From Syntrophaceae bacterium UBA6252 (GTDB taxonomy: Bacteria; Desulfobacterota; Syntrophia; Syntrophales; UBA6807): DNA of 64,000 nucleotides. The position numbers were made by a program, and so were the translations under genes. Location of the stretch: assembly GCA_002441265.1 (NCBI GenBank), contig DJVQ01000059.1:17055-81054 (forward strand), given 5' to 3'. Below the pieces are notes generated by a model that saw nothing but the letters and a program-made list of their open reading frames with translations, did not search any database and had not been told where the DNA came from. This document shows positions 1-8,322 of this stretch, one piece after another; within the stretch, counting starts at the first letter, position 1, and each line of letters starts with the position of its first letter.

Positions 1-142
1 GCAGGGTCGTCTTGCCGCAGCCCGAAGGTCCGAGAAAGACCGCGGTTTCACCCTGCTCGATCGTAAAAGTCACGTTGTCCGTGGCTGTCACCGCCGTCTT
101 GCCCGCACCGAAAACCTTGGTTACCGAATCGTATTCAATCAT
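1..142 (-). CDS. ABC transporter ATP-binding protein, N-terminal fragment (cut by window edge)
   Basis: Only the first 47 or so codons lie in the window, read leftward from an ATG at 142. The translation begins MIEYDSVTKVFGAGKTAV and contains a complete Walker A motif, GPSGCGKTTL, so this is a nucleotide-binding subunit of an ABC importer. The N-terminus resembles the glycine betaine/choline (OpuCA/ProV-like) and nitrate/taurine groups, but 47 residues cannot separate them. A betaine-type importer would fit the methylamine/betaine methyltransferase genes that follow, which is inference. A palindromic repeat lies immediately upstream of the start codon. Confidence 0.85.
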   Translation of the reverse strand, partial: MIEYDSVTKVFGAGKTAVTATDNVTFTIEQGETAVFLGPSGCGKTTL

Positions 143-186
143 GATGAACTTATAAAAAGCCTATCAACACTTTTTACGATGCCGTC
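143..186. repeat. dispersed palindromic repeat, copy A
   Basis: An imperfect inverted repeat with TAAAAAG on the left and CTTTTTACGA...GCCGTC on the right. It shares the string ATCAACACTTTTTACGA with copy B at 8953-8998, in the same orientation, and its right end resembles the ends of the larger element at 51845-51972. It abuts the start of the ABC ATPase gene. The rest of 187-351 shows only GC-rich partial palindromes and no convincing gene or U-tailed terminator. Confidence 0.7.
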
Positions 187-351
187 AATCATGGAAGATT
201 CCTGTTTCCATCGAGATGCCCGTTTGCGTCAACGATGATCCCCGGAAAGGGGCCTCTTCCCGGTCCCGGGGAACGGTTCGGGCTTGTGGCGGCTCAGGAC
301 CGGCAACGGGTTTCCTGAAGCGGGGGTGAATCCGGAATCCGGGTCCGCTTT

Positions 352-1842
352 TCAGGATGAGTGGGCTGCCCACTCGGAGAAAAATGCCGGTCTCATCGGG
401 TCCCAGCGTCCCACCAGACGGTCGAATGTGGGATGGGGCAGGGATTCCTTGAAGATCCTGTAATAGTACAACTCCTCCACCGAGGCGAGGAAAGGGTTTC
501 CTGCCACGGCGTTGAATGCCTTCAACTCGTCCTCCGATATGCTTTGCTCCGCCAGCCGGCGCATGATGTACGCCACGCCCGACCCCTGGGCGAAAAATCG
601 CTTCGTCTGGTAGATGATGTGTTCCGGCAGAACGCCTTCAAAGGCTCGCCGAAGGATCCATTTGCCTGTCTGCTCTTCCCCGTGGATCTTGTGATTCAGG
701 GGGATTTTCAGAGCAAAATCCATCACTCCGGCATCGAGGAAGGGTGTCCGGCTCTCGAAGGAGTTGGCGGCGTTCAATCTGTCCAGTCTCTGCAGGGCCG
801 TATTGTGGGCCACCCTGATGAGGTATTCGATGATGCCGGCAAGTTCTTCGGGATTGCGGGCCTGCTTGTACTGGCCGTCGTATCCCCCGAAGAATTCATC
901 CGCGCCCTCACCGGTCAGGACGCAGTTTGCCCTGCCTTTGATGAAGCGTCCGGCAAGAAAGTTGGCGATCGCTCCATGGACGCAGCTTTCTTCATACATC
1001 TCCTGGTGGTGAATGGCGAGGGGGAGGATCTCGTTGATTTCCTTTTCACCGAACATCAGAATTTCGTGCCTGAGCCCCAGGCAGGCCGCAACGTCTTTTG
1101 CCAGGGGAAGGTCCTGTCCGTTTTCCATGCTCACGGTGAAACAGGTAATGTCCGGTTTGATCTCACGGGCCATCCAGGCGATGAGGCTGCTGTCCAGGCC
1201 GCCGCTGAGCAGAATTCCCGTGACGGCGTTGTCCCTCATTCGTTTTTCCATCGCCTTCATGAGAAGTTCCTTGACGACTTTCCCGGCCTTCTCCTCGTTT
1301 TCGAATTCCGGGGTTTCGACGGCCTCGTTCGCATATTTGCGGAACCCCGTCTCCCGGGAGTAAACATGGCCCGGTGGAAACGCCCTGACGCTGCCGCTGA
1401 TATCGACGAGGGCCTTGGCTTCCGATGCAAAACACAGATTCCCGTTCCGGTCGTGCCCGTAATAGAGCGGCTTGATTCCCACCCCGTCCCGGGCAAGGAC
1501 GAGACGATTCCCGTCGGCGACGGCACATGCGAAGTCTCCGTCCACTTTCGCCGCGAAATTGAGTCCGTGTCGCTCGTAGAGATCGAGGATGATCGAGGCG
1601 TCGTTCCCGTGTTCCGCGTTTTCGTTGTAGACGCGTCCGTCCAGCACGATCGCCCTGGCTCCGGCCGACGCGTAATGGGAACCGTCCCGCCGGCTGCCGC
1701 CGACGTTCAGTTCGTTGCAGCCGATATTCACGGGGCCGTTTTCATGCTTCCACGTTTCATCGGGACCCCGGTATCTGATTCTCTCGAGCATCAGATCCAG
1801 CGTGCCGCCGTCCCTGCCTAGAACACCTGCGATCCCTGCCAT
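352..1842 (-). CDS. asparagine synthetase-like amidotransferase lacking the N-terminal catalytic Cys
   Basis: About 496 residues with the two-domain layout of asparagine synthetase B: an N-terminal class II glutaminase-like domain (RGPDE, DGRVYN, FASEAKALV) and a C-terminal ATP-pyrophosphatase domain with an intact PP-loop SGGLDSS near residue 213 and TGEGADEFFGGY further on. The family begins MCGI, with Cys2 as the glutaminase nucleophile; here the start reads MAGIAGV, so the nucleophile is alanine. The synthetase site looks usable, so the protein may take free ammonia or another amine, as beta-lactam synthetase (also without the Cys) does. I chose the ATG at 1842 because it matches the family N-terminus; a TTG nine bases upstream is closer to the GGGAGG than is usual. 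It is shorter than typical AsnB (550-630 residues) and follows the corrinoid-protein gene by 145 bp. The substrate is unknown. Confidence 0.85.
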   Translation of the reverse strand: MAGIAGVLGRDGGTLDLMLERIRYRGPDETWKHENGPVNIGCNELNVGGSRRDGSHYASAGARAIVLDGRVYNENAEHGNDASIILDLYERHGLNFAAKVDGDFACAVADGNRLVLARDGVGIKPLYYGHDRNGNLCFASEAKALVDISGSVRAFPPGHVYSRETGFRKYANEAVETPEFENEEKAGKVVKELLMKAMEKRMRDNAVTGILLSGGLDSSLIAWMAREIKPDITCFTVSMENGQDLPLAKDVAACLGLRHEILMFGEKEINEILPLAIHHQEMYEESCVHGAIANFLAGRFIKGRANCVLTGEGADEFFGGYDGQYKQARNPEELAGIIEYLIRVAHNTALQRLDRLNAANSFESRTPFLDAGVMDFALKIPLNHKIHGEEQTGKWILRRAFEGVLPEHIIYQTKRFFAQGSGVAYIMRRLAEQSISEDELKAFNAVAGNPFLASVEELYYYRIFKESLPHPTFDRLVGRWDPMRPAFFSEWAAHSS

Positions 1843-1987
1843 AAAAATCAACGTCCTCCCTTTCGTATTTTGAAAGTCGTCGGGTTAGCCTCTCCCGAAA
1901 TGTCACGAATTCCGAACGAACCATCGATTCCGGATGCGACCGCGAAGCCCGCCGGCTTCGCCGGACGGCCGTTCGGCGCGTAACCCT

Positions 1988-2665
1988 CTATGCCTGCCGG
2001 TATGAATCGAGGATGCGGACCGCTTCGAAGCCGTCGGCGCAATATGCGTCGGCACCGATTTCCCGGGCGAATTCCTGCGACACGGCGGCCCCTCCGATCA
2101 GCACCTTGACCGAATCCCTCAGGTCCGCCGTCTTGAGCGCTTCGATAATGTCGCCCATGACCAGCATGGTCGTCGTCAGCAGGGCGGACAGGCCGAGATA
2201 ATCCGGCTTTTTCTCCCGGACATAATCGACGATCCTGTCCGTGGGAACATCGATGCCGAGATCGACCACCTCGTAGCCGGCCCCCTTGAGCAGGATGGCC
2301 ACGATATTTTTCCCGATGTCGTGAATGTCGCCCTTTACGGTGACAATGGCGAATCTTCCCTTTGCCGCAAGATCCGCCGCTTCGAGATGGGGTTTCAGGA
2401 TGTCCATGGCTGAACTCACCGCTTCGGCCGAGGCCAGCATGTCCGGGACATAATATTCCTTGGCATTGAATTTTTCCCCCACGACTTCCATCCCCGCGGT
2501 GAGACCCTCGGCGATGACGTCTTTCAACGTGATCTTGTGTTCCAACGCCATCCGGGTCAGTTCGACCACGCCGGGCCCGGTCAGTGTATCGTCAATGCCT
2601 TCATCGTCGCGGGTCATTCTTCCCTGAATAACGTTTTCCTTAAGCCGTTCAATGAGTTCGTTCAT
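1988..2665 (-). CDS. corrinoid (B12-binding) methyl-carrier protein, MttC/MtbC-like
   Basis: A 225-residue cobalamin-binding protein of the methyltransferase corrinoid family. Residues 1-95 form the helical cap domain and residues 100-225 the Rossmann-like B12 domain. The signature GDIHDIGKN is at 112-120; His115 is the expected lower axial cobalt ligand, and the later GLSALLTTT and IGGAAVS segments complete the B12 site. It would carry the methyl group between the MttB-family enzymes and the MtrH-like methyltransferase. The ATG overlaps the stop of the upstream mttB-like gene by 4 bp and has GGGAG 7 bp upstream, consistent with translational coupling. Confidence 0.95.
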   Translation of the reverse strand: MNELIERLKENVIQGRMTRDDEGIDDTLTGPGVVELTRMALEHKITLKDVIAEGLTAGMEVVGEKFNAKEYYVPDMLASAEAVSSAMDILKPHLEAADLAAKGRFAIVTVKGDIHDIGKNIVAILLKGAGYEVVDLGIDVPTDRIVDYVREKKPDYLGLSALLTTTMLVMGDIIEALKTADLRDSVKVLIGGAAVSQEFAREIGADAYCADGFEAVRILDSYRQA

Positions 2666-4209
2666 GATCTTCTCCCTTCCTCATAGATGTTCAGTCGTGG
2701 CAGCAGGCCCGGTATTTCGTCGAATATCCTCCGTGTTTTTTCACGGTCGACGGGTTCAACCGGTTTTGCGAGTAGCGCCTTCATGTTTTCGAAGGCAAGT
2801 TCGAACACCCGGTCCCGTTCCCGGTTTCCCTCGAAAGGATAGAGCGGGGACAGAAGCCCGCTTCGCATGACCTTGCGGATGTAGCTGATATAAAGTTTCT
2901 GCGGCGTGGACATTACCTTTCGTATCTGTGTGAGGATGTCATTGATCTCCCCGTCTTCGATCCCGGGGGTTCTGAGGAAATGCTTGATCATGGTGAAATG
3001 GGCATCGTCGAGCACCGCCTGAAGAGGGGAGAAAACGGAATTGCAGTCGAGAAGGCCGTATGCGCAGTGGAGAAACTGGGGACCGCTCATGGCGACGGTG
3101 ATGTTCGAAAAAAGGCGTTCGATGGACGACTGCTGTCCCGGAACCTTTGCATCGCTGACGCCCGATGTCGAATAATTCGGGATTCCATAAAACCGGGCCA
3201 GTTGGGTGCAGTCGATGGTGTACTGGCTTGTTTCCACGGCGCCGTACGAATCGCTGAGCGTGTCTATCCTCGTTTTCGTGGGGACCGTTCCGTACAGGAC
3301 GGGCGTTCCCTCGTTGACGATCTGACCCAGCGTGATTCCCGCGAGGACTTCCGCATTGATCTGGGCCAGGATGCCCGCTTCCTTGATCGGGGCGGTGCTT
3401 CCCGCCTGGGGCGCCGAGGAGACCACCACGGGGATGCCCCGCAGGCATATTTCGATGAAGGCCTCCGTCGTGTCGTCGACGAACTGGAGCGGGCTTTTGA
3501 TGAGGCAGCAGATGAGCGATACGATGGGGTTCCGTTTCAACGCATCCCGGCCCCCCGCAATGATCTCCGCCATTTTCACGACAGGATCGAGCTGGCTCAG
3601 GCTGGTAAGGCCGGCCTGAACGTGTTTGGTCGTGTTGTTGAGGGAGGCGAAGAACTTGTTCACATCCTTGTTTTTCTCGGTGATGTCCCTGTCCTGGATG
3701 TTGACGTTCCGGATGAATCCGTCGAGGGTGTCGAGGTGCTCCGAAAGATGGGCCGACATGCACAGATCCGCGATGGTGCCGCGGCGGGGGATGAATTCGG
3801 GAACCTCTATCTCCACGGTCGGGTCGGTTTTCTTCCCGTAGGTCTGAAAATGCGTGTCGAGCCAGATGTTCGTTTCCGAACCGGTGATGAAATACACCCT
3901 CGGTTCGTCGCCCTTCATGACAAGGGCATTGTCGGGATTCCTGGCGCCGAGGGTCACCGTTTTCGGTGCTTTTTCAATCCCTTCGCTGACAAGCCGTTCC
4001 GGGATCCTGACGATCCAGTGAGGGGGCGAACTCTTGTCGGCGGACGAGACGTCCGCCCCGGCGGCGGCAAAGAGGTCCGCCGCTCTCCCGTTGAAACAGA
4101 CCAGGCCGGGATCCCGCAGAATTTCGAGAGACGCCCGGTGAATCGTCTCGACCTGTTCCCCCGTCAATCGTTCGTATGGCTTTTCTACGACAATACCTTC
4201 CCGAGACAC
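2662..4209 (-). CDS. MttB-family (trimethylamine/betaine-type) corrinoid methyltransferase, copy 2
   Basis: About 515 residues of the MttB superfamily, which demethylates quaternary or tertiary amines and passes the methyl to a corrinoid protein. The N-terminal helix region (RLTGEQVETIHRASLEIL) is typical. Methanogen MttB contains an in-frame amber codon read as pyrrolysine; this frame has none, placing it with the non-Pyl group that includes glycine betaine, proline betaine and carnitine methyltransferases. I chose the GTG at 4209 because a perfect AAAGGAGG lies 8 bp upstream; the ATG at 4230 is in frame but has no ribosome-binding site. The downstream end overlaps the corrinoid-protein gene by 4 bp. 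It is clearly diverged from the other MttB-family gene here, so the two probably differ in substrate. Confidence 0.93.
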   Translation of the reverse strand: MSREGIVVEKPYERLTGEQVETIHRASLEILRDPGLVCFNGRAADLFAAAGADVSSADKSSPPHWIVRIPERLVSEGIEKAPKTVTLGARNPDNALVMKGDEPRVYFITGSETNIWLDTHFQTYGKKTDPTVEIEVPEFIPRRGTIADLCMSAHLSEHLDTLDGFIRNVNIQDRDITEKNKDVNKFFASLNNTTKHVQAGLTSLSQLDPVVKMAEIIAGGRDALKRNPIVSLICCLIKSPLQFVDDTTEAFIEICLRGIPVVVSSAPQAGSTAPIKEAGILAQINAEVLAGITLGQIVNEGTPVLYGTVPTKTRIDTLSDSYGAVETSQYTIDCTQLARFYGIPNYSTSGVSDAKVPGQQSSIERLFSNITVAMSGPQFLHCAYGLLDCNSVFSPLQAVLDDAHFTMIKHFLRTPGIEDGEINDILTQIRKVMSTPQKLYISYIRKVMRSGLLSPLYPFEGNRERDRVFELAFENMKALLAKPVEPVDREKTRRIFDEIPGLLPRLNIYEEGRRS

Positions 4210-4248
4210 CTGTTCAACCTCCTTTGACATGGGATGACGGCTGTTCCG

Positions 4249-5058
4249 TCAATCGCTGATCGTTCCTTTCCGGAAAGCCCTGACGAACCGCCTGCACATG
4301 GGGTCCTGGTTCGAAAGCATCTCCGAAACCTTGACGAGACTCATGAGCCGCTGGTCCAGGGGATTCAGGATCGCCGCATCGAGACCGGCGGCGACGGCCA
4401 TGAGGAAGAACGACCGGTTGACGATTCCCCGGCCGGGAAGACCGAAGGATATGTTGCTGAGTCCCATGATTGTTTTTGCCGATGGGTATCGCCCTTTGAT
4501 CTTCTCGATCGTTCTCAAGGTTACGAGCCCCTGGCTCGTGTCCACGGAAATGGGGAGGACGAGCGGGTCGAAATAGACCTGATCCTCGCGGACCCCGTAT
4601 CGCTCAAGACGCGCCATGATAAAATCGGCGGCTTCCAGCCGTTCTTCCACGGTCCGGGGGATTCCCCCTTCCTTCATCACGAGGGCCACAAGCAGGGCGC
4701 CCCGTTCCGCGGCGATGGGGCCGATTGTGTCCAGTCTCGCCGCCTCGGCATCCACCGAGTTGATCATGACCGTTTCGCCCTCGTACCGTTTCAGGGCGGT
4801 CTTCAGGACGGCGGGATCGTCGCTGTCGATGCATAAAGGCCTGTCCGTGGCGCTTTGTACATGGCCGATGAGCCATGCCATGGCGGCGGCGGCGTTTTCC
4901 CAGGCGCCTTCTCCGGCCCCCGCGTTGACGTCGATAAAGTCTGCCCCCGCGCCGGCCTGGTCTTTGGCGAGATTCGTCAGAAAAGCCTCGTCCCTGTCCC
5001 GGATGGCCCGGCCGACGGATTTTATGGACGCGTTGATTTTTTCGCCTACAACAAGCAT
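4249..5058 (-). CDS. methyltetrahydrofolate:corrinoid methyltransferase (MtrH/AcsE/MtgA-like)
   Basis: A 269-residue pterin-binding TIM-barrel protein. It shows FIDVNAGAGEG early, the substrate-loop Asp in CIDSDDPAVL, INSVDAE, and the late GLSNISFGLPGR segment characteristic of AcsE-type and MtgA-type enzymes. The expected role is to move the methyl group from the corrinoid protein to tetrahydrofolate (or the reverse). It lies between the two MttB-family genes; AAGGAG sits 8 bp before the ATG. The context favours catabolic transfer to THF, because metF is in the same run of genes and no acetyl-CoA synthase genes are visible. Confidence 0.92.
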   Translation of the reverse strand: MLVVGEKINASIKSVGRAIRDRDEAFLTNLAKDQAGAGADFIDVNAGAGEGAWENAAAAMAWLIGHVQSATDRPLCIDSDDPAVLKTALKRYEGETVMINSVDAEAARLDTIGPIAAERGALLVALVMKEGGIPRTVEERLEAADFIMARLERYGVREDQVYFDPLVLPISVDTSQGLVTLRTIEKIKGRYPSAKTIMGLSNISFGLPGRGIVNRSFFLMAVAAGLDAAILNPLDQRLMSLVKVSEMLSNQDPMCRRFVRAFRKGTISD

Positions 5059-5070
5059 GAAATCTTCTCC

Positions 5071-6525
5071 TTACTCGAACGCCAGTCCCGGTATTTCCTT
5101 TTGCAGCGTTTTCATGAGATTCCCGGGAATGAAGGACTGCGGCTTGCGGTCCAGAACGGCGCGCGCCGTTTCGGCCGCCCGGGTCCTCGTGTCTTTGGCG
5201 CCGGCGGCCGTCCACCGGCCCCGGTCATCCTTGTCGCTCAGTTCCGAAACATATTGTTCCGTCCGCATGTGATGACGGGTGTGCCGCGACGATATGTAAT
5301 GACCTCCCGGTCCCGCCTTTTTGATCAGATCGTAGGCAATGGTGTCGTCGTTGACGGTGATCCCCTCGACGGCCCGCATGACCATGCCGAGAATTTCATT
5401 GTCGATTACCAGCTTGTCGTAGGAGGCGGTCATGCAGAACTCGAGGAATCCCGCGGCATCGTGGATGAAGTTGCCGCCGGCGAGAGCAACCATCAGATTG
5501 GTGATGGCCGACTCGTACCCTGCCTGGGCATCGTTGACTTTCGAGTCGGACATGCCCGCCGTCGCATAGTACGGCAGTTTGTAGAACTGGGCCATCTGGG
5601 CCGCACCGGCGTTCAGAAGGCCCATTTCGACGGAACCGGACAGATATTTCAGTGTTCGAAGATCCGCGACGGAGGCGACGGAACCGAAGATGGCCGGTGT
5701 GCCCGGGTTGACAAGCTGTGCAAGCATGACGCCGGCCAGGGTATCCGTGGTGAGAACGACCAGATTCCCTGCGAGCGTTACCGGTGAAGTGGCCCCGCAG
5801 AGGGGTTCGGCGGGAACGACCACCGGGATGCCGTGGCGGGCCACCTCGATGGTCAGCCGCGAGTAGTGTTCGTCGAGTCTCAGGGGACTCACGACGCAGG
5901 TCACCATGGAAATGAAGGGCCGTTCCCGGAGTCTTTCCGGACTTCCGGCGATGCGTTCGGCCATTTTGATGACGTTCCGGACGCCGTCCACGGTGTAAAC
6001 GCCCCCCATGACGTGCTTTCTCGTATGCTTGAGGGCCATCCCGAACCGGTTGACATCGACGGTCTCGCCGGGGAACTCGTTCGGATACACGTTGAGCATG
6101 AAAAAATGGATGTTGTCGAGGACCTCGACAAGGCGGGCCATGTCCCTGACGTCGTTCAGGGTGGCCGGACGGGAATCGTTCGATCCCGGGTCCTGAACGT
6201 TCAGGGCGGTTCCTCCCGTTCCCATGTAGACGTTTTTTCCGCCGATGTGACAGTCCAGATCGCCTTTTTCGTTCCGTCCGCAAAGCGTGACGATGTCAGG
6301 GGCCTTTGAGATCAACGCTTCGGCAAGTGCCGGAGGGATCCTGACAACGCATTTCTCCTCGTCCACCACTGCGCCCGCTTTTCGAAACAGGTTCCGCGCC
6401 TCCTCGAGCCGCACTTCGACGCCGACGTCCTCGAACACTTTGAGAACGGTGCGGTGTATCTTCTCCACGTCGTTTCCGGTGAGGGGCTTATACTGCCCCC
6501 CCGTCAATCCTTTTCTCGTTTTCAC
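5071..6525 (-). CDS. MttB-family corrinoid methyltransferase, copy 1
   Basis: A 484-residue MttB-superfamily protein close to the usual family length (about 480-495). It starts with the family motif YKPLTGNDVEKIHRTVL and continues through the TIM-barrel core (GGTALNVQDPGS, PLCGATSPVTLAGN) without an in-frame amber codon, so it does not use pyrrolysine. The likely start is a GTG at 6525, lying within the last codons of metF (38-bp overlap), which implies coupled translation. The probable reaction is demethylation of a betaine-like quaternary amine onto the corrinoid protein encoded three genes downstream; the actual substrate cannot be read from sequence. Confidence 0.93.
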   Translation of the reverse strand: MKTRKGLTGGQYKPLTGNDVEKIHRTVLKVFEDVGVEVRLEEARNLFRKAGAVVDEEKCVVRIPPALAEALISKAPDIVTLCGRNEKGDLDCHIGGKNVYMGTGGTALNVQDPGSNDSRPATLNDVRDMARLVEVLDNIHFFMLNVYPNEFPGETVDVNRFGMALKHTRKHVMGGVYTVDGVRNVIKMAERIAGSPERLRERPFISMVTCVVSPLRLDEHYSRLTIEVARHGIPVVVPAEPLCGATSPVTLAGNLVVLTTDTLAGVMLAQLVNPGTPAIFGSVASVADLRTLKYLSGSVEMGLLNAGAAQMAQFYKLPYYATAGMSDSKVNDAQAGYESAITNLMVALAGGNFIHDAAGFLEFCMTASYDKLVIDNEILGMVMRAVEGITVNDDTIAYDLIKKAGPGGHYISSRHTRHHMRTEQYVSELSDKDDRGRWTAAGAKDTRTRAAETARAVLDRKPQSFIPGNLMKTLQKEIPGLAFE

Positions 6526-7402
6526 GAAATGCCTTTCTGTCGATATTGAGCTGCCTGATGATGCGGGTCACGTGATCGCTTCTGTTCATGCTGTAGAAAT
6601 GAAGCCCCGGTACGCCGTTGCCGAGAAGGTCCCGGCTTTGTCGGACTGCATGATCGACACCGTATTTTGCCACTTCGTCGCTTCGGTCCTGTACGGCGGA
6701 CAGTCGATCGAAAAGGGGCCCGGGTATCGCGGCACCGCAAAGAGACGCGATTCTCGCGATCTGTTTGAAATTGAAAATGGGAAATATGCCCGGAACGATG
6801 GGAACCGGGATCCCCCGGGATACTGCCCTGTCCCGAAAACGGTAAAAATCGTCGTTGTCGAAGAAAAGCTGGGTGATGATGAAATCCGCGCCGGCGTCCA
6901 CTTTCCTCTTGAGATGGTCCAGGTCCTTGTCGAGGTCGGGACATTCGACATGGCCCTCCGGATACCCGGCGACGCCGATGGAAAAATCGTCGCGTGCTTT
7001 GATGAATTCAACCAGTTCATTGGCATAGCCGAACCCGCCGGCGCATTTTGTGAAGGACGTTTCGGCCTTTGGCGGGTCGCCCCGGAGGGCCAGGATATTT
7101 TTGATGTTTTCCCGTCCCAGATGATCGAGAATTCCGGTGATGTCTTCTGTTGCAGCGTTTACGCATGTCAGATGGGTCAGTACTTCGGTGCCCACGTGAT
7201 TCTTTATCCGCGATGCGATCTCGAAGGTCATTTCCTGCGTACTGCCGCCTGCGCCGTAGGTTACGGAGATGAAATCCGGCTCGGCCATGACGAGTTGGTC
7301 GATGGTGGTGAATAGTCCCGCCGTGCTTCCCTCCCGCATAGGCGGAAATACCTCGAATGATAAAACGAGCGTTTCCTTCCGGAAAAAATCCTTGATCTTC
7401 AT
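6488..7402 (-). CDS. metF: 5,10-methylenetetrahydrofolate reductase
   Basis: About 304 residues of the MetF flavoprotein family: N-terminal SFEVFPP, then TYGAGGS, THLTCVNA and LALRGDPP in the usual order. MetF interconverts methyl-THF and methylene-THF. Beside a methyl-THF-forming methyltransferase system it would let methyl groups be oxidised further or fed into biosynthesis. The start is the ATG at 7402, with AGGA 6 bp upstream; an in-frame upstream ATG at 7474 would add 24 non-conserved residues and overlap the preceding gene. The 3' end overlaps the next gene by 38 bp. Confidence 0.96.
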   Translation of the reverse strand: MKIKDFFRKETLVLSFEVFPPMREGSTAGLFTTIDQLVMAEPDFISVTYGAGGSTQEMTFEIASRIKNHVGTEVLTHLTCVNAATEDITGILDHLGRENIKNILALRGDPPKAETSFTKCAGGFGYANELVEFIKARDDFSIGVAGYPEGHVECPDLDKDLDHLKRKVDAGADFIITQLFFDNDDFYRFRDRAVSRGIPVPIVPGIFPIFNFKQIARIASLCGAAIPGPLFDRLSAVQDRSDEVAKYGVDHAVRQSRDLLGNGVPGLHFYSMNRSDHVTRIIRQLNIDRKAFRENEKRIDGGAV

Positions 7403-7448
7403 CGCTTTTCCTAAGGTATTGGTTTCTAAAAAATCCGACAGGAGGCTT

Positions 7449-8144
7449 TCAGGCGACACAATGTCTGCGTGCATTGCAGTCCTTCTTACCGCAATGCCCG
7501 CATGGATTATACACCGGCTTTTTCCCGTTGACGGCCTGGGGGAACAGTCCGAACACCCCCGATACGGACTTGCGGGGATGCATCAGGCAGGACGCTTTCA
7601 TGGTGACGCCGATCGTCTCCGCGTCCACGAGGCGCATCAGTTTCCGTTGTTCGGTGACCGGCCAGTCGCAGTATCCTGGACTGAACCGAAGCGTGACCCC
7701 ATAGCCCTTTTGGGCGTAGCGATGTTTCATGTTTTCATGAAAAGCGTTCACCACGTGCTCCGCCGTCAACGATCCGAGACGATCCAGGATATAGGCCCTG
7801 GTGAGCCTGTTGTCTTCGTTGAGTCGTGCGGCTTCCTCTTCGAGGGCGCTTCCGATGGTGGCGATGAACAGGATCAGCGTATCGCAGTGTTCGAGCACTT
7901 TCGCCAGGATGGGACTTTTGAAGCAGATGCCTTCCTCGAGATGGACGATGCCGGCTTCGATGAATTCGATTCTTTTGACCTTGTATGAGAGTGCGGGCGC
8001 CGCCAGTTCCTGAAGAACATCGTTCAGGCCGCTGCTTCCCTTGAATCCGGAATCCGAAAATCTCCCGAATTCCCTTCTTTTGAGCAGTTGACGAAGATTG
8101 TCGTGATCGGAGGAAGAGGAAATGGAAATGTGGCCTTGAATCAT
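7449..8144 (-). CDS. free-standing methionine-synthase activation (MetH C-terminal-like) domain protein
   Basis: A 231-residue protein resembling the AdoMet-binding reactivation domain of B12-dependent methionine synthase. RFSPGYCDWP at 153-162 corresponds to the RxxPGY AdoMet-binding motif. The C-terminus adds a cysteine cluster (C215, C218, C223, C229) that could bind a metal or Fe-S centre. In MetH this domain holds cob(II)alamin during reductive methylation. As the first gene of a corrinoid methyltransferase operon, and with no RamA-type activator in sight, it is a good candidate to reactivate the corrinoid protein at 1988-2665 (inference). GGGAG lies just upstream of the ATG. Confidence 0.85.
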   Translation of the reverse strand: MIQGHISISSSSDHDNLRQLLKRREFGRFSDSGFKGSSGLNDVLQELAAPALSYKVKRIEFIEAGIVHLEEGICFKSPILAKVLEHCDTLILFIATIGSALEEEAARLNEDNRLTRAYILDRLGSLTAEHVVNAFHENMKHRYAQKGYGVTLRFSPGYCDWPVTEQRKLMRLVDAETIGVTMKASCLMHPRKSVSGVFGLFPQAVNGKKPVYNPCGHCGKKDCNARRHCVA

Positions 8145-8180
8145 GGATCTCCCGTGTTCTTTCAGTTAAGAATGTTTCTT

Positions 8181-8192
8181 ATATGATCATAT
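8181..8192. promoter_or_regulatory. 12-bp perfect palindrome upstream of the methyl-transfer operon
   Basis: The sequence ATATGATCATAT is a perfect palindrome, 37 bp upstream of the first operon gene (start 8144) in an AT-rich stretch between that gene and marR. Spacing and symmetry suit a MarR-type dimer operator overlapping the promoter. Binding by the neighbouring MarR protein is inference. Confidence 0.5.
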
Positions 8193-8322
8193 TGAATGAA
8201 ATAATTGATCACGATGATTGTTTCAAATCAAACTATCTTTACAAAACATGGCTCTCCTGTCAAGGACATTTATCCCGGATACCTGGATAGTTCAGTATTT
8301 ACGGCTGGTAGGAGAGGACTTG

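Noticed and set aside
2662..6525. Pyrrolysine-containing MttB
   Set aside because: Neither MttB-family frame contains an internal amber codon, and no pylBCD or tRNA-Pyl was seen.
8145..8322. Cobalamin riboswitch before the corrinoid operon
   Set aside because: The region is AT-rich and has no B12-box-like conserved element; only a short palindrome is present.
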